Shown one piece after another: positions 26,781 to 37,004 of a stretch of 64,000 bases of DNA. Under the pieces are notes generated by a model. That model was not told the DNA's origin, did not search any database, and saw nothing but the letters and a program-made list of their open reading frames with translations. This stretch comes from Rhodococcus sp. ABRD24 (GTDB lineage Bacteria > Actinomycetota > Actinomycetes > Mycobacteriales > Mycobacteriaceae): assembly GCF_004328705.1 (NCBI RefSeq), contig NZ_CP035319.1, positions 992,001 to 1,056,000 of the forward strand, given 5' to 3'. Made by a program: the position numbers and the translations under genes. Position 1 is the stretch's first letter, and each line of letters begins with the position of its first letter.

Positions 26781-27467
26781 GTGCAACCCGTCCGCCGCAG
26801 CACCCTGATCACCCAGGTGACCGAACAGCTCCGGGACGAGATCCGATCCGGCAACTGGCCGGTCGGCACGCGCATCCCCACCGAGCCCGAACTGTCCGAG
26901 CTGACCGGAACCGGACGCAACACGGTCCGTGAGGCCGTCCAGGCACTCGTCCACACCGGACTGCTCGAACGACGGCAGGGCTCGGGCACCTTCGTCCTCG
27001 CGGCCTCCGAAATGGGCAGCACCCTCGGCCGCTACTTCGCCAGCGCGCACGAACGCGACGTCCTCGAACTGCGCCGATCGCTCGACGTGACCGCGGCCGG
27101 ACTGGCGGCCAAGCGCCGCAACGCCGCCGACATCGAAACCCTGCGCACCCTGCTCGATGCGCGCACGCTCGCCTGGGAAACCGCCGACCTGCGCACCGCG
27201 ATCGCCGCCGACATAGCCCTGCACCGCGGAATCGTCGCGGCCAGCCACAACCAGGTGTACCTGGAGTTCTACGACTCACTGCTCCCCGCGATCGAGGACA
27301 CGGTCTTCAAGCACGCCTCCGCAACCGGCGCGGGATTCCACGGCGAACACCACGATCTCATCGAGGCCGTCATCGACGGCGACGCCGACCGCGCCGTCGC
27401 GGCCGCACGCTGCTTCTTCGACGAACTGCTCGCCGGCTACACGACCGAGCGGGTCCCACCGGAATAG
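26781..27467 (+). CDS. GntR-family regulator, FadR subfamily
   Basis: 228 residues. The N-terminal winged helix is typical of GntR (TQVTEQLRDEIRSGNWPVGTRIPTE, TGTGRNTVREAVQALVHTGLLERRQGSGTFV). The C-terminal FCD domain has the helical ligand-binding pattern (ELRRSLDVTAAGLAAKRR, DIALHRGIVAAS, GEHHDLIEAVIDGDADRAV) with likely metal-binding His residues. GTG 26781 follows GGAG by seven bases. It is divergent from the NimT-type transporter and probably senses that transporter's substrate. Its stop is ten bases from the stop of the converging gene. Confidence 0.85.
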   Translation: MQPVRRSTLITQVTEQLRDEIRSGNWPVGTRIPTEPELSELTGTGRNTVREAVQALVHTGLLERRQGSGTFVLAASEMGSTLGRYFASAHERDVLELRRSLDVTAAGLAAKRRNAADIETLRTLLDARTLAWETADLRTAIAADIALHRGIVAASHNQVYLEFYDSLLPAIEDTVFKHASATGAGFHGEHHDLIEAVIDGDADRAVAAARCFFDELLAGYTTERVPPE

Positions 27468-27477
27468 CGAACCAGCG

Positions 27478-28341
27478 CTAGAGGATCAGCCGTACGAGTT
27501 CAGCGGTCCGCATCAGCCCGGGCAGCGCCTCCGGCGTCGACCTCGGGTGCAGTGCATGCACCGATAGCCGGAACAGCAACGCCCGCAACAACATCTGCGG
27601 CCACTCCGGCAGATCCTCCCAGCGTCCGATCAGGCCCTCGTCGGCGCCGCCCCACGACAGCGCGTCGACGACCACCACGCCGGCCGCCCACGCGGAGGGG
27701 CGCCAATAGGGCGTGATGTCGGTAACGCCGGGCGCAGCGCTGCCGGCGAAGAGGACCGTGCCGAACAGATCGCCATGAACCAGCTGATCCGGCGAGCGTA
27801 CGGCCTTGCGAAGCGTCGCGAGCTGTCCGATGAGCTCGACACTGCGCTGGCGATCCGGGGTGAGCTGGTCGAGCGCGCCGGCCGCACGGGCGGTCCGCAG
27901 CGGCACCGTCTCCCACGCGGCCCGGTCGGCGGCGACGAAGACGTCGACGTCGGCCCATGGAGCGACCGGCGGCTGCGCGAGGAAACGCGGACGCTCGAGC
28001 TGCGCCGTCGCGGCGTGCAGGCGCAGCGACAGCGAGACGACCTCGTCGTGCCGCGGCTCCGGGGTACCGGTGATGAATGTGTCCGCTCGCCAGCCCGAGA
28101 CCACGTACCGGCCGTCGGTGGAACGCACCGGGCGCGCCAGCCGCACAGCGTCCACGGCCAGCGTCTCGCGCACCTTCGCCGACCATGCGGCACGGGCGTG
28201 ATCGGCTACGGCCGACAGCACGACATCTCCGCAGCGCCAGCCGCCGTCCCAGTCTGCGCCCAGCGCAACGGGTTCGACCTCGCGGAGACCGAACGTCGAA
28301 CAGACGTGTTGAGGCGGTTGGACTGAGCTCACGGCCGTCAC
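27478..28341 (-). CDS. TIGR02569 family protein (Rv3205c homolog)
   Basis: 287 residues. The sequence matches the actinobacterial TIGR02569 family of unknown function, found next to moeZ in mycobacteria. Segments LVHGDLFGTVLFAG and GVTDITPYWRP resemble the catalytic loop and DFG-like region of aminoglycoside phosphotransferase/kinase folds, but I would not claim kinase activity. GTG 28341 is the start. It lies downstream of moeZ on the same strand with a 72-base gap. Confidence 0.75.
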   Translation of the reverse strand: MTAVSSVQPPQHVCSTFGLREVEPVALGADWDGGWRCGDVVLSAVADHARAAWSAKVRETLAVDAVRLARPVRSTDGRYVVSGWRADTFITGTPEPRHDEVVSLSLRLHAATAQLERPRFLAQPPVAPWADVDVFVAADRAAWETVPLRTARAAGALDQLTPDRQRSVELIGQLATLRKAVRSPDQLVHGDLFGTVLFAGSAAPGVTDITPYWRPSAWAAGVVVVDALSWGGADEGLIGRWEDLPEWPQMLLRALLFRLSVHALHPRSTPEALPGLMRTAELVRLIL

Positions 28342-28413
28342 GCTACCGTCGCCGACCCCTCGGACAGGTGAGGCGCTCCGGGGACCACCCCACCGGACCC
28401 GGTCAGTTGCCGC

Positions 28414-29598
28414 TCAGTAGACCGGGAGGGACGGATCGACCTGATCGGCCCATGCGATCACGCCGCCTCGAAGGTGGACCGCGTCCGCGAATCCGGCCCG
28501 GCGCACCGCGGCCAGCGCCTCGGCCGAACGGATCCCGGTCTTGCAATGCAGCACGATGCGCTTGTCCTGCGGCAGTTCGGCGAGTGCCTCCCCCGACAGG
28601 ATCCGGTCCTTGGGAATCAGCGTGGCACCGGGCAGGTGCACGATGTCCCACTCGACCGGCTCACGGACATCGACGATCGCGATGTCGGCACCCGCGTCGA
28701 GCAGCTCCCGCAGCTCGCGCGGAGTGATGGTGGCGTCGGCGTCGGCGTCCTCCTCGACCGCCGGCAGGACTCCGCAGAACGCGTCGTAGTCGATGAGCTC
28801 GGTTACCGGCCCGCGGCCGGGATCCCGGCTCAACCGGACGGTGCGGTACGTCATGGCCAGGGCGTCGTAGATCATCAGCCGGCCCAGCAGCGAGTCACCG
28901 ATTCCAGTGATCAGCTTGATCGCCTCGGTGGCCATGATCGAGCCGACCGATGCGCACAGCACCCCGAGCACGCCACCTTCCGCGCACGACGGCACAGTGC
29001 CCGGCGCAGGCGCCTCCGGGTACAGGTCGCGCAGCGTGATGCCTCGATCGCCGGGGGCGTCCTCCCAGAACACCGATACCTGGCCCTGGAACCGGTAGAT
29101 CGATCCCCACACGTACGGCCGGTGCGCAAGGGCTGCGGCATCGTTGACGAGGTAACGGGTGGCGAAGTTGTCGGTGCCGTCGAGGATCAGGTCGTACTCG
29201 CCGAACAGTTCGATTGCGTTGGACGCCTCCAGCCGGAACTGGTGCAAGCGAACCGTGACGTGCGGGTTGAGGCCACGGATCGACTCGCGGGCACTCTCGG
29301 CCTTGGACCGGCCGACATCGGCGGTGCCGTGGATGACCTGCCGCTGCAGATTCGATTCGTCGACCACGTCGAAATCGACGATGCCGATCGTTCCGACCCC
29401 GGCCGCGGCCAGGTACAGCAGCGCGGGCGACCCGAGACCTCCGGCACCGATCACCAGCACCCGCGCGTTCGCGAGCCGCCGCTGTCCGGACGTCCCGACA
29501 TCGGGAATGATCAGATGGCGGCTGTATCGCGCGACTTCTTCGCGACTCAGTTCCCCAGCGGGCTCCACCAGTGGGGGCAGCGGACTCTTCGCGGACAC
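28414..29598 (-). CDS. moeZ: MoeZ: E1-like adenylyltransferase with C-terminal rhodanese domain
   Basis: 394 residues. The ThiF/MoeB domain carries the nucleotide site GAGGLGSPALLYLAAAGVG and DFDVVDESNLQRQ, plus SCAEGGVLG with the conserved Cys. The rhodanese domain from about residue 285 has the catalytic loop LHCKTGIRSAEAL. MoeZ adenylates and sulfurates ubiquitin-like sulfur carriers (MoaD, CysO, ThiS), linking it to Mo-cofactor and cysteine synthesis. GTG 29598 is chosen because AGGAG sits seven bases upstream; GTG 29604 would leave almost no spacing. Confidence 0.92.
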   Translation of the reverse strand: MSAKSPLPPLVEPAGELSREEVARYSRHLIIPDVGTSGQRRLANARVLVIGAGGLGSPALLYLAAAGVGTIGIVDFDVVDESNLQRQVIHGTADVGRSKAESARESIRGLNPHVTVRLHQFRLEASNAIELFGEYDLILDGTDNFATRYLVNDAAALAHRPYVWGSIYRFQGQVSVFWEDAPGDRGITLRDLYPEAPAPGTVPSCAEGGVLGVLCASVGSIMATEAIKLITGIGDSLLGRLMIYDALAMTYRTVRLSRDPGRGPVTELIDYDAFCGVLPAVEEDADADATITPRELRELLDAGADIAIVDVREPVEWDIVHLPGATLIPKDRILSGEALAELPQDKRIVLHCKTGIRSAEALAAVRRAGFADAVHLRGGVIAWADQVDPSLPVY

Positions 29599-29641
29599 CA
29601 ACACGCTCCTGACATCGACCGTTCAACGCTCGATGTCCAGC

Positions 29642-30385
29642 CTAGGCGGTTGAGAAACGCACCTCGAGATCGCTCAGGTCCGCGACCACGATATCGGCTC
29701 CCGCCTTCCGCAGTGCGTCCGCGTGGTGCGTGCGGTCAACGCCGACGACGACGCCGAAAGCGCCGCGGCGACCCGCCTCGACACCTGACAGAGCGTCTTC
29801 CACCACGACGCATTCGCCTGCCTCCAGGCCGAGCCTGCGGGCCGCCTCGAGGTACGTGGCGGGGTCAGGTTTGCCGGCCAGATGTAGCCGGTCGACGTCG
29901 GTGCCGTCGACTCGGACATCGAACAGCCCGGCCACCCCCGCCGCGGTGAGGACCCGATCGGCGTTGCGGCTCGCGGTGACGAGCGCGGTCGGTGTCCCGG
30001 CGCCGCGCAGCCGCTCGATGAGCGCGATCGTCCCGGGGAACACGTCGACGCCGTGTGCGTCGAGCTCGTGCAGGAACAACGCATCCTTGCGCGCGGCTAG
30101 ACCACACACCGTGTGCTGCGACGGATCGTCCGACGGGCTACCGCGAGGGATCTCGATCGACCGAGACGCAAGGAACGACGCCACCCCGTCGACGCGGGGA
30201 CGACCGTCCACATGGTCGATGTAATCGTCCGGGGTGAATGGCGCGTCGCCACGCCCGCGCTGGTCGAAGAACTGATCGAACAGCCGGGTCCACGCCCGCG
30301 CATGCACCTGCGCGGTATCGGTGACCACGCCGTCCAAGTCGAAGAGGAACCCGGCACAAACGATGTCACCGATGTACGCGGGCAC
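29642..30385 (-). CDS. HAD hydrolase, beta-phosphoglucomutase-like
   Basis: 247 residues. HAD motif I is FLFDLDGVVTDTAQVHARAW with nucleophile Asp and acid Asp two residues later; motif II is ALVTASRN; the Lys-containing motif III appears in AGKPDPATYLEAARRLG and the acidic motif IV in VVVEDALSGVEAGRRG. The cap region and HVDGRPRVDGV segment fit the beta-phosphoglucomutase group found in actinobacteria, often linked to trehalose/maltose use; the substrate is inferred only from family. GTG 30385 is the start. It interrupts the mycobacterial moeZ-DUF3152 neighbourhood. Confidence 0.8.
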   Translation of the reverse strand: MPAYIGDIVCAGFLFDLDGVVTDTAQVHARAWTRLFDQFFDQRGRGDAPFTPDDYIDHVDGRPRVDGVASFLASRSIEIPRGSPSDDPSQHTVCGLAARKDALFLHELDAHGVDVFPGTIALIERLRGAGTPTALVTASRNADRVLTAAGVAGLFDVRVDGTDVDRLHLAGKPDPATYLEAARRLGLEAGECVVVEDALSGVEAGRRGAFGVVVGVDRTHHADALRKAGADIVVADLSDLEVRFSTA

Positions 30386-30437
30386 AGGACCCTGCCTCTC
30401 CGGTTGTCGGGCTCCCCAGCTGTCAGACCCCCCCCAG

Positions 30438-31532
30438 TCAGACTCTCGGGTACGGCCAGGGGTTGAAGCGGCACACCTTGCCGTCCATCGGGACGACGCC
30501 CTTGGGGTCCAGGACGGCGATGTCGTTGTTGGCGGTGCCGAACGACTGCTGCATCATCACCGGCGCCAGCCCACCGTCCGTCTCGCACGGTTGGTGCGCC
30601 TGGTATCCGATGGCGTGCCCCACCTCGTGGTTGATCTGGTACTGCCGGTACGACCCGATATCGCCCTGGAACGCGATCGCGCCGCGCACCCAGCGGGGCT
30701 CGTTGAGCACCACACGGTCGATGCCGGGGTTGTAGCAGGACACCTCGAGCTGGATGTCGTAGCCGCAGGCTTGCCGGATGGTCATCTGCGAGGTGAGCGA
30801 GATGCGGAAATCCGGACCGGCGCCACCGGGAGCCAGCGCCGGATCACTCTGATCGATCCGCTGGAACGCGAACCGCGGGTCCTTGGTCCAGCTCTTCGGG
30901 TTGCCGAGGGTCTGGTCCACCATCCGGCCGAACGACTCGTCGCCGCCGAACCCGGCCGTGTCGACGCCGTCCTCGATCTCGACGGTGTATCTGAACACCC
31001 GCTCGGTACCTTCACCGATCTTCCCGGTAGCACCCGGCACCACGTGCCATGTGCCGGCGCCGGCCACGGTGAACGGCCCGCCCTCGGGTAGAGCCCCGGC
31101 CGGGACCGTCCCCGCGTAGTTGCCGTCTGCGACCGGCGGGACACCGATGACGTCCGTGCCGTCGGAGTCACTGCGTACCCCGAAGCCGGGGTCCGCCGAA
31201 CCGGTGGACTCGGTATCGCCGACGCTACGGACCGCATCCACCAGCACCAGCAACGTCACGACCACCAGTACCGGGATTGCATACGCGCGCCAGCCGTACA
31301 TCGAGACGAACCTGCCGAGCCGGCTTTGCTTCTTGACGCCCCGGTCCGGACGCGGCACACGAGGCCGACCGATGTTCCGGCGGGTGGGATCCCACAGTGC
31401 CCGCAACGGTTCGTGCGGGTCGGGGGCGCGTGCGGAATCGTTGCCGCCGTGATTGTCTGCGGCGAGCGCCGCGCGATCCTCGGGAACCTCGGGAACTCTG
31501 CCCCGCAGGCGCGGTCCTCCTCGGTCAGTCAC
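30438..31532 (-). CDS. DUF3152 membrane-anchored protein with HExxH motif (Rv3207c homolog)
   Basis: 364 residues. About 85 hydrophilic residues precede one membrane helix (AYAIPVLVVVTLLVLVDAV), so the rest is probably outside the membrane. The extracytoplasmic domain matches DUF3152 and contains INHEVGHAIGYQAHQPC: the HEVGH motif is a zinc-metalloprotease signature, with a further His six residues on. Cys residues around it (CGYDIQLEVSC) could form a disulfide. Protease activity is an inference from the motif. GTG 31532 start; divergent from the TetR gene. Confidence 0.82.
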   Translation of the reverse strand: MTDRGGPRLRGRVPEVPEDRAALAADNHGGNDSARAPDPHEPLRALWDPTRRNIGRPRVPRPDRGVKKQSRLGRFVSMYGWRAYAIPVLVVVTLLVLVDAVRSVGDTESTGSADPGFGVRSDSDGTDVIGVPPVADGNYAGTVPAGALPEGGPFTVAGAGTWHVVPGATGKIGEGTERVFRYTVEIEDGVDTAGFGGDESFGRMVDQTLGNPKSWTKDPRFAFQRIDQSDPALAPGGAGPDFRISLTSQMTIRQACGYDIQLEVSCYNPGIDRVVLNEPRWVRGAIAFQGDIGSYRQYQINHEVGHAIGYQAHQPCETDGGLAPVMMQQSFGTANNDIAVLDPKGVVPMDGKVCRFNPWPYPRV

Positions 31533-32512
<980 letters not shown>

Positions 32513-32531
32513 CCGGGCGAAGCAGACATCA

Positions 32532-32590
32532 GAAAACACAGGTAGGGCGCGCGATCTTTGTAGACCGCGCGCCCTACCTGTGTGTTTTCT
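32532..32590. terminator. bidirectional intrinsic-type terminator
   Basis: Near-perfect hairpin: AACACAGGTAGGGCGCGCG pairs with CGCGCGCCCTACCTGTGT, flanked by AAAA on the left and TTTT on the right, so it works for both converging genes (TetR gene and DUF3107 gene). The DUF3107 stop codon overlaps its right end. Confidence 0.9.
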
Positions 32591-32822
32591 AGCTCGTGGC
32601 CGCGAATCCGACCTTGCGGCTGTCCGACGGTCCGATCTCCACGTAGGTGATCCGGCTCGCCTGGACCAGAAACTTCCGTCCCTTCTCGTCGACGAGCGAA
32701 AGGACGCCGTCCGCCTTGCCGCCGAGCGCGTTCGTGACGAGCGTTTCCACCTCTTCAGGCGTCTGAACGCTGCTGACGACGAGCTCACGCGGGCTGTCAG
32801 TTACACCGATCTTGACCTCCAC
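32589..32822 (-). CDS. DUF3107 small protein (TB9.4 family)
   Basis: 77 residues from GTG 32822, with GGAGG six bases upstream. EVKIGVTDSPRELVVSSVQTPEEV and KGRKFLVQASRITYVEIG match the actinobacterial DUF3107 family (Rv3208A, TB9.4), which is small, acidic and of unknown function. It ends in the bidirectional terminator and starts 107 bases downstream of the ferritin-like gene stop. Confidence 0.85.
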   Translation of the reverse strand: MEVKIGVTDSPRELVVSSVQTPEEVETLVTNALGGKADGVLSLVDEKGRKFLVQASRITYVEIGPSDSRKVGFAATS

Positions 32823-32928
32823 GGTCAACCTCCGAACTCTTCGAACGCTTTCAGCTGTCCCGGCCAGATTAGTGCAGCGCAGCGCCTGCCAGCCTGTCCG
32901 AGCGCTGTGCTGACAGCGAACAACGCGG

Positions 32929-33609
32929 TCAGACCAGACCCAGTACCGCCATCCGCTCGGCGTGCTTGGCCTGCATGTTGTCGAACAGCGCCGCGACACC
33001 GTTGAGACTCCCGGTGGCGGTGATCACGAGGTCGGTGAGGTCCTCGCGGCGGGCCAGTACGAACTGCGCCTGTGTGATGGCCTCGCCGAGGAGCCGACGG
33101 CCCCACAGCATCAGCCGGTCCTTCTCCTGCTTGCTGGCAGTGACGGCGGCCCGAACCTCGTGCACGACGAACTCGGAGTGCCCCACCTCGGCGAGCACCT
33201 CACGGACGATGCCACCCACTGTGGGGTCCAGGGAGTGCGCGATCTCGCGGTAGAAATCGGCAGCGATCCCGTCTCCGACATACGCCTTCACAAGCGACTC
33301 CAGCCAGGTCGAGGGGTCGGTGGATGCGTGGTAGGCGTCGAGCGCCCGCACGAAGGGATCCATCGCCGCGTAGATCTCGAAGCCACGTTCGGTCAGGGCC
33401 CGCTCGAGCGTCTCGAAATGCGACATCTCGGCGGCCGCCATGCTCGCGAACGCAACCCGTCCCTGCAGCGTGGGAGCCATTTGGGCATCTTCGGCAAGAC
33501 GGTAGAACGCGGAGATCTCACCGTAGGCAAGGACCGCGAACAGATCCGCGACTCCGGAGTGGTCGGCGGCGATGATCGGCGCGGACGAGGTTGACGAATC
33601 GGCTCCCAT
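32929..33609 (-). CDS. ferritin-like fold protein, MiaE-like (Rv3210c homolog)
   Basis: 226 residues, mainly helical. Two ExxH-type pairs can be seen, AAAEMSHFETLE and EVGHSEFVVHE, with a further Glu in AYGEISAF, consistent with a four-helix di-iron scaffold like tRNA-hydroxylase MiaE. In mycobacteria the homolog sits beside rhlE and is uncharacterised. ATG 33609 is chosen; the frame upstream to 33951 is open but overlaps the rhlE leader and has no homology. Divergent from rhlE. Confidence 0.8.
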   Translation of the reverse strand: MGADSSTSSAPIIAADHSGVADLFAVLAYGEISAFYRLAEDAQMAPTLQGRVAFASMAAAEMSHFETLERALTERGFEIYAAMDPFVRALDAYHASTDPSTWLESLVKAYVGDGIAADFYREIAHSLDPTVGGIVREVLAEVGHSEFVVHEVRAAVTASKQEKDRLMLWGRRLLGEAITQAQFVLARREDLTDLVITATGSLNGVAALFDNMQAKHAERMAVLGLV

Positions 33610-34001
33610 GACGACACAGCCTAATCCGTCGAGAGGGCCCGCCTTGCCCGACAGGACACACCCGAAATGGTGACCTACGCCATGGATGTGCGGGATAGCA
33701 CCTGCACGAGAGCTACAATTGGCGCGGGAGTCCGTGAATTCCGCGCCGTAGTTCTCGCTGCGGAGCCGAGGAACCGAACCTGATTTCGGACGTGGATCGA
33801 GACGATTCGCACGCGGTTCGGACTCGGAATCGGAATCCCGAAGATAATGTGCGCGCACCTGATCGACGGTGTCCACCGTATCTCGCCGAAATCGACACCG
33901 ATTTCCGTGCTGAGGCAGCGGCCGAGAAGACGGCCCGGCGGACACCGACACAAGAGGGCACCGACATCGGCCGACTTACGGCCTGGCCCCTTACCTCGTG
34001 C
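33610..34001. other. long leader/intergenic region upstream of rhlE
   Basis: 392 bases. TACAAT at 33714-33719 is a good -10 for a rightward promoter; the -35 is poor. Just downstream GGCGCGG (33721 region) and CCGCGCC (33744 region) can form a hairpin. The rhlE frame is open back to 33792 but residues there have no helicase homology. If the promoter is right, the message has a leader of roughly 280 bases. Confidence 0.4.
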
Positions 34002-35678
34002 GTGCGTGCCGATACGAGGAAGGCCAGTTCCCTGAGCAAGATCACGATCGACCACGAAGACGAAGCAACCGAAACCACACTCTCCGCGCAGTTGGACGAG
34101 ACACACACCCCGCCGACGTTCAGTGAGCTCGGTGTCCGCGACGAGATCGTCAAGGCACTCGGCGAAATCGGCATCGAGCGCACCTTCGCCATCCAGGAGC
34201 TGACGCTCCCGCTCGCACTCGCCGGCGACGATCTCATCGGCCAGGCCCGTACCGGCATGGGTAAGACCTTCGGGTTCGGCGTCCCGCTTCTACACAGGGT
34301 CGCGACCATCGGGTCCGGCACCACCCCGCTCGACGGCACCCCCCGCGCCCTGGTGATCGTCCCGACCCGCGAGCTGTGCATCCAGGTCACGCAGGACCTC
34401 GAGAATGCCTCGAAGTACCTGAAGGCCGGCACCAAGCCGCTGCAGGTCCTCTCGATCTACGGCGGTCGCCCCTACGAGCAGCAGATCGACGCGCTCCGCA
34501 AGGGCGTCGACGTCATCGTCGGCACCCCAGGTCGCCTGCTCGACCTCGCCAACCAGGGTCATCTGATCCTCGGCAAGATCGGCGTCCTCGTCCTCGACGA
34601 GGCCGACGAGATGCTCGACCTCGGCTTCCTGCCCGACATCGAGCGCATCCTCGGCATGGTTCCCGCTGGTCCGACGGGTCGCTCCGCAGGCTCCGCTCCC
34701 GGTCGCCAGACGATGCTGTTCTCGGCCACGATGCCGGGCCCGATCATCACGCTGGCCCGCACGTTCCTGACGCAGCCGACGCACATCCGCGCCGAGGAAG
34801 CGGACTCGTCCGCGGTCCACGAGCGCACCGCCCAGTACATCTATCGCGCACACGCACTCGACAAGGCCGAGATGGTCGCCCGTGTCCTGCAGGCCGAGGG
34901 CCGCGGCGCGACGATGATCTTCACCCGCACCAAGCGCACCGCGCAGAAGGTCGCCGACGATCTGGGCGAGCGCGGCTTCAACGTCGGTGCCGTCCACGGT
35001 GACCTCGGCCAGATCGCGCGCGAAAAGGCGCTCAAGGGATTCCGCTCCGGCAAGGTCGACGTGCTCGTCGCGACCGACGTCGCTGCCCGCGGCATCGACA
35101 TCGACGACGTCACCCACGTCATCAACTACCAGTGTCCCGAGGACGAGAAGACCTACGTGCACCGCATCGGCCGCACCGGTCGCGCGGGCCGAACGGGTAT
35201 CGCGATCACGCTGGTCGACTGGGACGACATCCCCCGCTGGCAGCTGATCGACAAGGCACTCGACCTCGGCATCGCGGAGCCCGCCGAGACGTACTCGAGC
35301 TCCCCGCACCTGTTCGAGGACCTTGGCATCCCGGCCGACGCGAAGGGCACGATCCGCAAGCCGCGGGCCGAGCGTCCGGCCGCCGAACCGGCCACTGAAA
35401 CGGCCACCGACACCCACAAGTCGGATACCCCGAAGAGCACCCGCACACGTCGCCGCACCCGCGGAGGCAAGTCCGAGAACGGCGGCGCACAGGCCGACGG
35501 CACCGTTGTGGTCGCCGCCGAGAATGCACCCACCGCTGCCGGGCCCGCCTCGGATGATCAGCCGTCGGCTCCGAGCCGTCGCCGTCGCCGTCGGCGGTCC
35601 AACGCCGCAGGTGCACCGGACCAGTCCGGCGCCGAGGCAGCGGGCGTCGCGGCTGGCTCGGAGCGGACGAGCGCGTAG
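34002..35678 (+). CDS. rhlE: DEAD-box RNA helicase RhlE
   Basis: About 558 residues. All DEAD-box motifs occur in order: Q motif (FAIQELTLPLAL), motif I ARTGMGKT, Ia PTRELCIQV, GGRPYEQQ, TPGRLLDL, motif II DEAD, motif III SAT, RGIDIDDVTHVINY and motif VI HRIGRTGRAG. The C-terminal 120 residues are Ala/Pro/Arg-rich with basic clusters (TRTRRRTRGGK, SRRRRRRRRS), likely RNA-binding. The start is uncertain. GTG 34002 is listed, but GAGGAAGG is best spaced for a CTG at 34032. Known homologs begin near there. Confidence 0.88.
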   Translation: MRADTRKASSLSKITIDHEDEATETTLSAQLDETHTPPTFSELGVRDEIVKALGEIGIERTFAIQELTLPLALAGDDLIGQARTGMGKTFGFGVPLLHRVATIGSGTTPLDGTPRALVIVPTRELCIQVTQDLENASKYLKAGTKPLQVLSIYGGRPYEQQIDALRKGVDVIVGTPGRLLDLANQGHLILGKIGVLVLDEADEMLDLGFLPDIERILGMVPAGPTGRSAGSAPGRQTMLFSATMPGPIITLARTFLTQPTHIRAEEADSSAVHERTAQYIYRAHALDKAEMVARVLQAEGRGATMIFTRTKRTAQKVADDLGERGFNVGAVHGDLGQIAREKALKGFRSGKVDVLVATDVAARGIDIDDVTHVINYQCPEDEKTYVHRIGRTGRAGRTGIAITLVDWDDIPRWQLIDKALDLGIAEPAETYSSSPHLFEDLGIPADAKGTIRKPRAERPAAEPATETATDTHKSDTPKSTRTRRRTRGGKSENGGAQADGTVVVAAENAPTAAGPASDDQPSAPSRRRRRRRSNAAGAPDQSGAEAAGVAAGSERTSA

Positions 35679-35707
35679 CCGAAGCAACTCGGAGTAACCT
35701 GCCACCT

Positions 35708-36916
35708 GTGCTGGCACCCGAGCGTCGTACCCGCCTCGACGTCGCCGTCGCGGCGATCATCGTGATCGTCGTCGCGGCCGCTACGGCGGTGATCTGGTTC
35801 CGCAGCGACGCTCGGGGCACCACCTCGATCACTGCGGATGCACCTGCAGCAGAAGTAAATACGGCCCTGTCCGTCCCCGAGTCGTTGCACGAGATCTGGC
35901 GTTCCCCCAGCCCCGCCACCACGGCACCCGTCGTGGCCGGCGGGGCTGTCGCAACCGGGGAGGGCGGCACCGTCACCGGCCGGGACCGGCTCACCGGCGC
36001 CGAGCTGTGGCGCTATCAGCGGGATCTCGACCTCTGCGGCGTCATCGGCGCATGGAACACGGTGGTCTCGGTGTACCGCGACCACCGCGGGTGCAGTCAG
36101 GTCACCCAGCTCGCCGGGGCCACCGGAGTACGCGAGGCCCAGCGCACCAGCGACGCCGACGATTCGGTAGCACTGTCGTACGACGGCACGTACGTCGTCT
36201 CCCGCGGGTCCTCGCGCATGGAGCTGTGGCGATCAGACCTGGTGCGCACGCTCGAGTACGGTCGCGTCGACGCCCCGGTCAATCCAGGCAAGCAACCACA
36301 CCCGGGATGCGGGCTGTCCTCCGCGGCCGCGAGCGGTACCCGCGTCTCGGTACTGCAGCACTGCCCGGGCGAGCCGGTCGAACGGATCACGGTGCTCGAC
36401 GCCGCGCCGAAGGACAGCCAGGAACCCGAGGAGTTCGGCTCGGCCGTACTCACCGACCTTCAATCACCCGGAGCCCGCATCATCGCGTCGTCGGGCGACC
36501 GGACCGCGGTGTACCTGCCAGCCGGACCCACCGCCGGACCCCGCATCGGCGTCTACGACGGCACCGGAAACCCGGTGGCGCAGTATCCCGTCACGACCGA
36601 CGCCGACGCCGACGCCGTCGCCGCCCGCAACGGCTCGGTGTTCACGTGGTGGACGGGCACCGACCTGGTCGCCCTCTCCTCCACAGAGCTGGCACCACGC
36701 TGGACCTACCCCGGCGCACTCGGCCCCGGCTCGTTGATGGCCGGCTCGCTGATCGTCCCCGTCACCGGCGCGATCGCGGTACTCGATCCCTCGACCGGCA
36801 CCCAGCAGCGGTTGATCCCCGTCATCCGTGACAGCGACGTCGCACCGATCAGCACCGCCGTCCTCGGCGACGTAGTACTCGAACAGCGCGGGGACGACGT
36901 CGTGGCACTGCGCTGA
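35708..36916 (+). CDS. PQQ-like beta-propeller membrane-anchored protein (Rv3212 homolog)
   Basis: 402 residues from GTG 35708. One N-terminal membrane helix (AVAAIIVIVVAAATAVIWF) anchors an extracytoplasmic domain with repeating blades such as GGAVATGEGGTVTGRDRLTGAELWRYQ, which resembles PQQ-type propellers. Four or more Cys residues (DLCGVIG, RGCSQV, PGCGLSS, QHCPG) may form disulfides. The gene follows rhlE by 29 bases, as Rv3212 follows rhlE in M. tuberculosis. Function unknown. Confidence 0.78.
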   Translation: MLAPERRTRLDVAVAAIIVIVVAAATAVIWFRSDARGTTSITADAPAAEVNTALSVPESLHEIWRSPSPATTAPVVAGGAVATGEGGTVTGRDRLTGAELWRYQRDLDLCGVIGAWNTVVSVYRDHRGCSQVTQLAGATGVREAQRTSDADDSVALSYDGTYVVSRGSSRMELWRSDLVRTLEYGRVDAPVNPGKQPHPGCGLSSAAASGTRVSVLQHCPGEPVERITVLDAAPKDSQEPEEFGSAVLTDLQSPGARIIASSGDRTAVYLPAGPTAGPRIGVYDGTGNPVAQYPVTTDADADAVAARNGSVFTWWTGTDLVALSSTELAPRWTYPGALGPGSLMAGSLIVPVTGAIAVLDPSTGTQQRLIPVIRDSDVAPISTAVLGDVVLEQRGDDVVALR

Positions 36917-37004
36917 AACGGCACTGCTGAGCACGGCGCCCCGCTGAAAGAACGGCGCCGCCGATGTGCACCGGTCCCCGATTGCAACATGTTCTAATTC
37001 GACC

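Noticed and set aside
32532..32590. Riboswitch or small RNA between the TetR and DUF3107 genes
   Set aside because: A perfect stem with A and T runs on either side, between converging genes, is a bidirectional terminator.
33792..34001. N-terminal part of RhlE from ATG 33792
   Set aside because: Seventy residues without helicase similarity and no ribosome binding site; homologs begin near 34032.
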